The notes below the pieces were generated by a model. That model was not told the origin of the DNA. It saw only the letters and a list, made by a program, of their open reading frames with translations, and did no database searches. A stretch of DNA of 8,232 bases from Desulfobacteraceae bacterium. Lineage in GTDB: Bacteria; Desulfobacterota; DSM-4660; Desulfatiglandales; Desulfatiglandaceae. Made by a program: the position numbers and the translations under genes. The stretch lies in contig DAOVUP010000043.1 in NCBI GenBank assembly GCA_030632525.1, positions 1-8,232 on the forward strand, given 5' to 3'. Positions 1-6,819 of the stretch are shown here, one piece after another. Within the stretch, counting starts at the first letter, position 1, and every line of letters begins with the position of its first letter.

Positions 1-373
1 CAAGATAAAATTCAGATATTCAGGCAGTTCAATAATAACTGTCTATACCGACAATGTAGATTCTGTGCGGAAAACAATGAAAAAACTTGTTGAGCTTGGT
101 AAAGAGGGAATAGCTATTTCGGGGCAGGACTATAATTCAAAGACAGAATTCCTTTTTACGGAATTGAATAAAATAAAACCTGAAATGATTGAAGAAGCAA
201 CAAAGAATGCCCGGGAAGTAGCTGAGAGATTTGCAAAGGATTCTAAGAGCAAATTAGGCAAGATCAAGCACGCAAGACAGGGTCAGTTTTCTATTAACAA
301 TAGGGATAGCAATACTCCATACATAAAGAAGGTGAGAGTTGTCTCCACGGTGGAGTACTATTTATCAGATTAA
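1..373 (+). CDS. SIMPL (DUF541) domain protein, C-terminal part
   Basis: The reading frame is open from base 2 to the TAA at 371-373, so the gene starts outside the window and only its last 123 residues are visible. A GTG at 65 lies inside the domain and is not a convincing start. The segment resembles the end of SIMPL/DUF541 proteins: an amphipathic helix rich in Ala and Glu (EEATKNAREVAERFAKD), then KLGKI, a GQFSI strand, a DSNTP turn and a closing KKVRVVSTVEYYL strand. Members are usually about 230 residues, periplasmic or membrane-anchored by an N-terminal signal. E. coli YggE is a relative linked to oxidative stress, but the biochemical role of most members is unknown. The next gene follows after 42 bases on the same strand, so co-transcription is possible. 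The family call is fairly sure; the function is not. Confidence 0.8.
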   Translation, partial: KIKFRYSGSSIITVYTDNVDSVRKTMKKLVELGKEGIAISGQDYNSKTEFLFTELNKIKPEMIEEATKNAREVAERFAKDSKSKLGKIKHARQGQFSINNRDSNTPYIKKVRVVSTVEYYLSD

Positions 374-415
374 CCCTGCAAAAGGACGTTCGGACATTCC
401 AGGAATTTAGTTGAA

Positions 416-955
416 ATGAAAAAACCTATCTTTCAGCTTATCCTAATCTTATCCTTTATCTCCCTTTGCCTGGGAGGATTTTTCCTCACGAAACATATAC
501 TCCAACTTCCGTTCAGGTCTACAAATGATGCCCTACATAAAGAAGGGGCGGCCGTGACCCTCGATTTTCTGATTCCCGGCGGCACCTATCTTGACGAAAA
601 GGTCACGATCGGTGAGGTAATCAAAATCGGGCTGGAGAAAACCAGTAACCCTTTTGAAAAGGCCCTCCAACCCCTTTCCGAACTGATTCCCCCCGGATAC
701 AGGTATCTCGGAGATTTACTCCTCTTTTTCTTCTGGACTCTCTCTTTTCTGACCTTTTTCAGGGTTTTCACTTTTATGGGTTATGGCCGGGCCCTCAGGG
801 TCAGTCTATTCTTGGGGGGTGTCACTTATTATTTTATGCCTGATTTTTCGCCTGGATCAGGAGAAGATATCCTTTTTGTTGGTTTTCCGCTCCTGATTAT
901 AGTTTTCAGGTTCTATCTGGTTCGAAGGAAGAGGGCGAAGAAAAATGGCCAATAA
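416..955 (+). CDS. Membrane protein of unknown function, 179 aa
   Basis: I do not recognise this protein. It has an N-terminal hydrophobic segment (about residues 5-26), a soluble, probably extracytoplasmic part (about 27-97) containing a LDFLIPGGTYLDEKVTIGEVIKIG stretch split by Gly and Pro, and then three hydrophobic segments at about 98-120, 126-142 and 151-169. It ends in a strongly basic tail (RRKRAKK), which by the positive-inside rule should be cytoplasmic. No catalytic motif is visible. The ATG at 416 is the only ordinary start in the open frame after the preceding stop at 373; its ribosome site is weak (AGGA about 11 bases upstream). The last 11 bases overlap the start of mtaB, which suggests co-translation. 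It is likely a real gene because the ribosome site of mtaB lies in its 3' end and the hydrophobic pattern is coherent. Confidence 0.72.
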   Translation: MKKPIFQLILILSFISLCLGGFFLTKHILQLPFRSTNDALHKEGAAVTLDFLIPGGTYLDEKVTIGEVIKIGLEKTSNPFEKALQPLSELIPPGYRYLGDLLLFFFWTLSFLTFFRVFTFMGYGRALRVSLFLGGVTYYFMPDFSPGSGEDILFVGFPLLIIVFRFYLVRRKRAKKNGQ

Positions 956-2255
956 ATCCTTTAAGGTCATTACCCTCGGTTGCAAGGTAAACCAGTATGA
1001 ATCCGCATATTTGAAGGAGACATTGGCAGGGGCCGGTTGGGGCCAGGCAGGCAGGGATGAGAGGTGCGACGTAGTCATAGTCAATACGTGTATCGTAACA
1101 CAAAAAGCTGCTCACCAGTCGAGACAGGCAATCAGAAAGGCGATCAGGGAAAATCCCGGCGGATATATTGCAGCTGTCGGTTGTTATGCACAGGCCTTAC
1201 CCAAAGAAATATCCCAAATTGAGGGGGTTGGCCTGATCGCGGATAACAGGATGAAGGCGGATATCCCTCATTTTCTTATAAAAGGGGGGGCATCATCTAA
1301 GACAACGGTTTTACTAAAGCGGTATGAAACCGAGTCCCCATTCGATTTTCTTGATATCAGATCTTTTCCGAATCGAACAAGGTCCTATCTGAAGATCCAG
1401 GATGGATGCGAATCTCTTTGCAGCTACTGCATCGTACCTTTCACCAGGGGGCCTTATAGAAGTCTTGCCCCGGAAAAAGTTCTTCATATGTTGGAGGTCC
1501 TTTCCGGCCAGGGTTATAAGGAGGTGGTTTTTACAGGGATCCATCTCGGCAAGTACGGGGTTGATTCAAGGGGCGATATTGATCTTGTGTCTTTGCTTCA
1601 AATGGTGGGAAGGGAAGGCTATCCCCTGCGTATAAGGTTGAGTTCCATCGAACCGAATGAGATTGAGATGGGGCTTATAGAAATGGCGGCATCAGAAAGA
1701 TGGCTCTGCCGGCATTTTCACATTCCTTTACAAAGTGGTGATGACCGGGTGTTGAAAATGATGAATCGTAACTATACTACCCGGGAGTTTGCTGAAGTTA
1801 TTGAGGCAATTTACTCTAAGATACCCCATGTGTGCATCGGTGTCGATATTATGTCCGGATTTCCCGGAGAGGATTCAAAGGCCCACCGGAACAGTTGTTC
1901 CCTTATCAAGGATTTACCTCTTTCCTATCTGCATGTGTTTCCCTTTTCACCCCGACCGGGTACTGCCGCTGATAGATTCAAGGGGAGGGTGGATCCAGGA
2001 GTCATAAAAAAGAGGGCTGCGGAGTTAAGAGATTTAGGAGCGAGAAAACGGAACTTATTTTACCAAGAGTGCCTGCAAGAAGAATTCCAGGTGCTCGGGG
2101 AAGGCTGGGATTCTGAAAAACCGGGGGTAATGAAGGGGAGGAGTGATAACTATCTGCCGGTTCTTTTTCACTCAGATCACATCAGAGAGAACCAGTTTGT
2201 TCAGGTGCTCATGGAGCGGGTCGAAGGAAGCATGGTAATAGGTTCTGTCTTATGA
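945..2255 (+). CDS. mtaB: tRNA t6A37 methylthiotransferase MtaB
   Basis: This radical SAM methylthiotransferase converts N6-threonylcarbamoyladenosine at position 37 of ANN-decoding tRNAs to the 2-methylthio form (ms2t6A) in the cytoplasm. Three domains are visible. The N-terminal UPF0004 domain carries the auxiliary 4Fe-4S cysteines C13 (in LGCKVNQYE), C49 (NTCIVT) and C80 (VGCYAQ). The radical SAM core has the CxxxCxxC motif at C155, C159 and C162, followed by the family segments RLSSIEPNE, HIPLQSGDD and FPFSPRPGT. A C-terminal TRAM-like region follows from about residue 370. The LGCKVNQYE signature separates MtaB from MiaB (YGCQMN) and RimO (LGCPKN). The length of 436 residues is normal. 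The ATG at 945 has an AGGAAGAGG ribosome site at 926-934 inside the upstream gene, with which it overlaps. All six cluster cysteines are intact, so the enzyme should be active. Confidence 0.93.
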   Translation: MANKSFKVITLGCKVNQYESAYLKETLAGAGWGQAGRDERCDVVIVNTCIVTQKAAHQSRQAIRKAIRENPGGYIAAVGCYAQALPKEISQIEGVGLIADNRMKADIPHFLIKGGASSKTTVLLKRYETESPFDFLDIRSFPNRTRSYLKIQDGCESLCSYCIVPFTRGPYRSLAPEKVLHMLEVLSGQGYKEVVFTGIHLGKYGVDSRGDIDLVSLLQMVGREGYPLRIRLSSIEPNEIEMGLIEMAASERWLCRHFHIPLQSGDDRVLKMMNRNYTTREFAEVIEAIYSKIPHVCIGVDIMSGFPGEDSKAHRNSCSLIKDLPLSYLHVFPFSPRPGTAADRFKGRVDPGVIKKRAAELRDLGARKRNLFYQECLQEEFQVLGEGWDSEKPGVMKGRSDNYLPVLFHSDHIRENQFVQVLMERVEGSMVIGSVL

Positions 2256-2274
2256 TGCACTTCCCATTCACACC

Positions 2275-2808
2275 CTACTTTGCCACCGCCCTTATGTTTA
2301 ACACGATTTTCTCGACTACTTCATGTTCACCCTTCATGATAACAAGAGATATGCCGTTTTTACCCGCAGGGATTGGGCCGGGATAGATCCCCTGTCCCTT
2401 TTTATCAAGCACTACTTCTCTTATGGGGGTAAAGGCCACTAAGTTGGTTGGAAAGATCTCTTTTGAAAATAGTTCTCCGGGGGCAATGAGGTCGGGTGGG
2501 ATGGAGCTCTTTATGGTAGCGGGGTCGATCCCATAAAAAACGAAACCTCCATAGGGCTGGCCCTTATAAATATAACGTGTCTTATTCCAGTCAATCTTAA
2601 GACTCTTGTCGGTTTTGTTCATAACTGACAGGCGGAATGAGACAAAGAATTTTTTATCCCCCTTGAGTGGCTCAAATCGGACCCCAAAAGACTCATTTCC
2701 CCCTTTTTGAACAGATGGACTGCTGATCCAATTCTTGATTTTCTTTGTTGGTGCGCACGCAGTTAATAAGATTAAAAGAAAAAGAACACTCCAGATCTTT
2801 ATTTTCAT
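2275..2808 (-). CDS. Small outer-membrane lipoprotein, 177 aa, unknown function
   Basis: The N-terminus is a typical lipoprotein signal: MKIKIW, a hydrophobic core (residues 7-15) and the lipobox LTAC with the acylated cysteine at position 18. Residue +2 is Ala rather than Asp, which by the Lol sorting rule of enterobacteria favours the outer membrane. The mature part of about 160 residues has alternating hydrophobic strands (KFFVSFRLSVMNKTDKSLKIDW) and a YIYKGQPYGGFVFYG segment, suggesting a single beta-sandwich domain; I do not know a named family for it. The start at 2808 is supported by an AAGGGGG ribosome site ending 7 bases upstream. It is the last gene of the mscS-asmA operon, 28 bases after the AsmA-like gene, and ends 19 bases from the convergent mtaB stop. 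Export and lipidation are well supported; function is unknown. Confidence 0.85.
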   Translation of the reverse strand: MKIKIWSVLFLLILLTACAPTKKIKNWISSPSVQKGGNESFGVRFEPLKGDKKFFVSFRLSVMNKTDKSLKIDWNKTRYIYKGQPYGGFVFYGIDPATIKSSIPPDLIAPGELFSKEIFPTNLVAFTPIREVVLDKKGQGIYPGPIPAGKNGISLVIMKGEHEVVEKIVLNIRAVAK

Positions 2809-2836
2809 GGTTCTACCCCCTTTTCTTAAATGAAAT

Positions 2837-5800
2837 CTATTCTTTTTTCTTTTCTCCCATAGGAATTACAGGTTCTACTACTTTAACCGGAACCTCGAGG
2901 GTTCTTTTCATAATTCCCAATAACCCAGATCCAATCTCGTCTACCGGAAGGTACTCTACTTTCGGGTTCTGCAACTTCCCTGTTACCTTCATCGCAATAG
3001 ATATTAATGTATCGTCAAGCAGATATCCTACTATCGGAAGTATTCTTATGATGCGGTCCACTGTCTTAAATGGAGCGGCAAAGACTTTAAGATTTAATTT
3101 GTTTTCTAATAAGTCAATATCACCATGGCCGGCCAGGTTCATGGAAGAGCCATCTACCAGCGCCTTTTCCACATGAATCTTGCCATCCTGAAGATTACCT
3201 TCAGCAGTTATCGAATTGTAGGCGAATCCTTGACCTGCAAGGTTAGGGAGCTTTCCAGTGAATATCTCGGTGACATTGAGAAGGGAAAGTATTCTTGCCA
3301 TTAACGGAGCGCGATTGATGCGGCCATCCTTAGCAGTAAATTTATAAGGTCCATGGAGAGATTTAATCAATTGGGTGCCCATCCCTTCACCTTTTATCTC
3401 GCTTTCGAAATCGAGAGTCCCGTCTATTGCTATCCTTTCCTTAGACAGACAGGTAATGGTCTCTGTCAGCGGCAGTTTTTTGGCAAGCAATTTGAAATCC
3501 AGGACTATTCCCATTGGGGATATGTTCAAAGTCCCTGGCGTGGAAATACCGCATAAATTACCCTTGGTGACTGTAACATTAACTGTGTCACCTTTTGCAG
3601 ATATGTCGCAGTCAAAAGGTTCCCATCTGAATTCCCTGTATGTGAGGGAGTTTAATTTGACGTGGGTAGTACCTTTTACCGGCAGGGACCATCTGTTTTC
3701 ATTCCTTTTGACTTTAGTTTCTTTGCCCTTTTTATCAAACGCGTTAATGATGTCCCCCAGGTCAAAGTCATCGGAAGAGAGGTCCAGGTTGAATATGATA
3801 CCCTGTTCTGACAGGTCTAAGGTACCGGTTGCGCTGATTTGGGTGTCGTCTACGACAAGGTCCGCCGATTTTAAGATAACCCTCTGTTGGCCGGCCTCAA
3901 TAGCGAAATTCTTTAACATTGCCGGAAGGTTCAAATTGTGAAAAGCGATGTTCCCACCCTTAAGGTGCCCTTCGATCGTGGTTTCAATTGCGCTGCCCGG
4001 TATGATACGGGCCCACAGATTACCCTTGATCCATCCGTTCAAGAGCCTGTTCTTGGGTAAGAAGGAATCCAGACTAGTCTTGTCCAGATTTCCGCTAAAT
4101 CTTATGGAGACGGCATCCTCCTGGATATTGCAGCCAAAGGAAGCATCTGATTTGTTATCTTTGATAGTTAGGTTGTCAATTTTGAGCATCCCCGGGGTCT
4201 TGAGCGCACTCAGCGAAATATCAAGTCCTTTTGCGGCGAAGATATTGCCCTTAAACGATGTTTGAGTTCCTTTATCCCAGAGAAGATGGGCCTTTGAAAT
4301 GGTCACCGGAGATATGGCCCTGATGTCCTCCGGTAGATTGATAAGTTCTGAAGTTGACCGGATTGCCTTCACGCCCATGTTGCCTTCAAAGGTTGCTTCC
4401 AGCCTGCTCAGGCCCTCCATATAGCCTTTTGCTGCTGCCGACACGTCTAAGTTGGCATCGAGAATGCCCACCCTGGCGTCTTTGAAGATGAGCTTCTGGG
4501 GATTTGCCACCACTCTTCCCTCTGTCACAGTTAGTGGGCCGGGCAGCAGGGTTGAACTCAGGGTAAAGTCTTTGATTGCGCATTCGCTCTTGAATTGCCA
4601 CGTCTTTGGCCTCAAGAGGGTGCCTTTGAAATCTAATGTATTCAGTGTAACAAGGCCTTTCAGACTCTCTATGTCTTTTAGCGCTTCTTTGGCTCCGGTA
4701 AAGGAAGAAACCCAAGGGTAAATTTCGTCCAAAAGGATATTAGCCTTAGCCGATTCAACCTCCATATATAGATCTTTACGCCAGTCCAACATCCCCGAAA
4801 CCCCGGAAAAGGATGTCTTCCCCAACTTGCCAGCCAAACCCCCTACTTTGACCACGTTATTGGCATAAGAGAAATGGGTTCCCATGATTTCAACAGGATA
4901 TGGAATTTGCCGGTATTTTGCACGCAGGTCGAATGCAGAGGCCTCCACACGCGGTATGATCGATGAAAGGGTTTCGCCTAAAATTAACCTGGCCGTGACA
5001 TTTCCTTTTATGTCATCAATGCTCCTTAACTCTCGTAACAGTGACTCGTTCTTGATCAGGTTTTTTAAGATTGAAAGGGTCTGCGTCAGGTCGGTCTTTA
5101 GCATAATATCTAAACGGAACAGATCATTTTTTTCTCCCAGACCCAATCTCAAATTACCCTTGCTTCCGAAAGTCTTCCCGAGTCTGGTCTGAAGGTGTTT
5201 CCCATTGAGTATCCCCTCTGAAATAAGGGCTTCCCCCTTCACTTCATCTAGATTTAGATCTATTCCCGGTATGTAGATCTTTCCTTCAAGCATCCTCCCC
5301 TTGATAAGGATATTCTCCAGCTTTCCCAAATCATCCAACGACTTTCCATTACTTTCTAAACTTATCAGCGGGATATTTCCTCCTTTTATAATGGCAAAAA
5401 TATCCTGCACCTCAGAGGTATCTCCCCCCATTGAGAGCGCAACTTCACGTAGGGAAGGAACATCGACCTCTTTCCCCTCGAGTCTTAGACTGACTCGAGG
5501 TGTCGATTTATCCATTTCAAACTCCCCGGTAAGATCGAGACGGGGATAATCAAGATTCAGATCCAAGATAGAGATCGAGGTTTTATCCTCGGCGATATTC
5601 AGTGTCCCATTTATATTCACGTTTTTAAAAACCACTTCTTGACTTTTATAGGCCAGGGGCAGGAGCGGGATAGAGCCCTTTATTTTTGCCTCAAGATCCT
5701 TCATAGATTCGGTCTTAAAGGCGATGTTCAGATTTACCTCTGAATCTCCCACCTTTAACGCGTCTTTGGGAAGGATGTAGTCGGGTAATTTATGTGGTCT

Positions 5801-6478
5801 GAGACAGATGAGATCTATTCGTCCATCACCCTTGAATGTCGTTAGGTCTAACTGGCTTTTTAGAGAAAGACCTTTCCAGAGGTTGGATTTGCAGGCCAGG
5901 TCAATTTTGAGTTGTTTTGACATATCCATCTGGATATGAATATCGTTAAACCATAAGGACGGGGTTTCTCCCTTGACAAGGTTAACCTTTCCATTTTCCA
6001 TACGGAGAGAAAGACCTTCAGACTCCGAAATAATCGGCGCTAAGAGAAGGCTCAGCTTTTCCCGGAGATCTTTTTGATCAGATGAGTCAGGGGTCTCCTT
6101 TACATCATCTTTTGATTGTGGGAGATTTATGTTGATCTCCGGTGATTCGGCTTTAAGCACTGCAATTTGCAGCTTTCCTGACAGGAGAGGCCATATCTTA
6201 GGATAAATTATCAGTGATTCAATTTCTGCCGAGACCTTCCCTGCAACCAAGAGACTTGCTTTACGAATCTCAGCGTGAGGACGTGGAAAAAAAAAGAAAT
6301 CAACCGCTGCAAATTCGACCTGCCCACCTGCTTTGCTTGAGAGATGGGTCACGATTTCTTTCTTTACAAAATCGGATTCGATAAACTTAGGCGCAACCAG
6401 GATCAGGGCCACCACAAGGAGCAGGAGTAGCAAAATGCTTCCCGAGATCAGAAGGAGAATTTTCTTTCGTTTTTTCAT
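2837..6478 (-). CDS. AsmA-family envelope protein (YhdP/TamB-like), 1213 aa
   Basis: A basic start (MKKRKK) and one strong hydrophobic helix (about residues 7-29) anchor the protein in the inner membrane, leaving roughly 1180 residues in the periplasm. The AsmA N-terminal pattern follows: VKKEIVTHLSSKAGGQVEFAAVD, then PRPHAEIRKASL and a strand with IYPKIWPLLSGKLQIAVLKAESPEI. The middle is a long run of beta strands of the LxLxG/GxLxI type, as in AsmA, TamB and YhdP, which build elongated hydrophobic grooves. The C-terminal AsmA-like domain (about 1035-1200) has the typical GPYKFTAKDGRINRAPLMARILSLLNV and GQGFAYNSITAEGNLQDGKI motifs. A charged linker (DKKGKETKVKRNENR) lies near residues 905-925. 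Family members move phospholipid or affect outer-membrane integrity; for this one that is inference. The ATG at 6478 lacks a clear ribosome site, yet it is the only ordinary start in the open frame. A T9 run falls at codons 62-64. Confidence 0.88.
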   Translation of the reverse strand: MKKRKKILLLISGSILLLLLLVVALILVAPKFIESDFVKKEIVTHLSSKAGGQVEFAAVDFFFFPRPHAEIRKASLLVAGKVSAEIESLIIYPKIWPLLSGKLQIAVLKAESPEININLPQSKDDVKETPDSSDQKDLREKLSLLLAPIISESEGLSLRMENGKVNLVKGETPSLWFNDIHIQMDMSKQLKIDLACKSNLWKGLSLKSQLDLTTFKGDGRIDLICLRPHKLPDYILPKDALKVGDSEVNLNIAFKTESMKDLEAKIKGSIPLLPLAYKSQEVVFKNVNINGTLNIAEDKTSISILDLNLDYPRLDLTGEFEMDKSTPRVSLRLEGKEVDVPSLREVALSMGGDTSEVQDIFAIIKGGNIPLISLESNGKSLDDLGKLENILIKGRMLEGKIYIPGIDLNLDEVKGEALISEGILNGKHLQTRLGKTFGSKGNLRLGLGEKNDLFRLDIMLKTDLTQTLSILKNLIKNESLLRELRSIDDIKGNVTARLILGETLSSIIPRVEASAFDLRAKYRQIPYPVEIMGTHFSYANNVVKVGGLAGKLGKTSFSGVSGMLDWRKDLYMEVESAKANILLDEIYPWVSSFTGAKEALKDIESLKGLVTLNTLDFKGTLLRPKTWQFKSECAIKDFTLSSTLLPGPLTVTEGRVVANPQKLIFKDARVGILDANLDVSAAAKGYMEGLSRLEATFEGNMGVKAIRSTSELINLPEDIRAISPVTISKAHLLWDKGTQTSFKGNIFAAKGLDISLSALKTPGMLKIDNLTIKDNKSDASFGCNIQEDAVSIRFSGNLDKTSLDSFLPKNRLLNGWIKGNLWARIIPGSAIETTIEGHLKGGNIAFHNLNLPAMLKNFAIEAGQQRVILKSADLVVDDTQISATGTLDLSEQGIIFNLDLSSDDFDLGDIINAFDKKGKETKVKRNENRWSLPVKGTTHVKLNSLTYREFRWEPFDCDISAKGDTVNVTVTKGNLCGISTPGTLNISPMGIVLDFKLLAKKLPLTETITCLSKERIAIDGTLDFESEIKGEGMGTQLIKSLHGPYKFTAKDGRINRAPLMARILSLLNVTEIFTGKLPNLAGQGFAYNSITAEGNLQDGKIHVEKALVDGSSMNLAGHGDIDLLENKLNLKVFAAPFKTVDRIIRILPIVGYLLDDTLISIAMKVTGKLQNPKVEYLPVDEIGSGLLGIMKRTLEVPVKVVEPVIPMGEKKKE
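5462..5507. repeat. Inverted repeat inside the AsmA-like gene
   Basis: CCTCGAGTC (5476-5484) and GACTCGAGG (5492-5500) are perfect nine-base arms around a seven-base loop. They are flanked by a second pair, ATCGAC (5462-5467) and GTCGAT (5502-5507). Both pairs lie within coding sequence (about residues 324-339, around the SLRLEGKEVDVPSL stretch), so the message could fold here. No role is known; chance is possible. Confidence 0.5.
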
Positions 6479-6501
6479 GGGAATGATAATTTTCAGAGAT
6501 G

Positions 6502-6819
6502 TTACCCAATCTCTCTGTAATTGAATATCTTTGGTTGATTAGTGGCGTAAAACTTTACAGGATTGCCCAGGTCATCAACAACGTAGATATTCACAATGTC
6601 GCCATCCGTAGTCTCAGGCCCTTCAGATTTTGTTGCTTCTGCAAATCGCCTGGCCAGTTCCCATATGGAGATCTCCGATGTTATCGGCTGGGCCTTTTGA
6701 CCAGGGAAATAGTCAGTTGCCCATTGGGAGTTTTCTCGTTTTTGAAAGTGAACCCGAAATCCTTTCAGCCTCCTCACCCAACCGTCATCAATTACCTTCA
6801 TGGCTTCAACCAATTTCAT
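6502..6819 (-). CDS. Conserved-looking hypothetical protein, 105 aa
   Basis: I do not assign this protein to a named family. It is small and soluble, with no signal peptide or membrane segment, so it is probably cytoplasmic. An N-terminal basic and aromatic strand-forming part (GWVRRLKGFRVHFQKRENSQWATDYFPG) is followed by a helix (about residues 50-67, SIWELARRFAEATKSE) and a C-terminal beta pair (DIVNIYVVDDLGNPVKFYATN). The start at 6819 is secure: a GAGGAG ribosome site lies 7 bases upstream, inside mscS. The gene overlaps the end of mscS by 14 bases in another frame, so translation is probably coupled. The AsmA-like gene follows after 23 bases. No catalytic residues stand out. The overlap, strong ribosome site and operon position argue that it is real rather than a chance frame. 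Confidence 0.75.
   Translation of the reverse strand: MKLVEAMKVIDDGWVRRLKGFRVHFQKRENSQWATDYFPGQKAQPITSEISIWELARRFAEATKSEGPETTDGDIVNIYVVDDLGNPVKFYATNQPKIFNYREIG

Noticed and set aside
1281..1290. AAAGGGGGGG run in mtaB as a programmed frameshift or phase-variable tract
   Set aside because: It encodes Lys-Gly-Gly in a variable loop between domains, the downstream frame continues intact, and no shifted-frame product of interest follows.
3375..3941. A 188-codon open frame on the plus strand, opposite the AsmA-like gene
   Set aside because: It is antisense to a well-supported coding frame, has no ribosome site or family resemblance, and its composition is what the complement of beta-rich coding sequence gives. 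The other plus-strand frames in 2745-5549 are rejected for the same reason.
4386..4715. A 109-codon minus-strand frame in another phase inside the AsmA-like gene
   Set aside because: It is rich in Arg, Gln and Ser without domain structure, as expected of a shifted frame.
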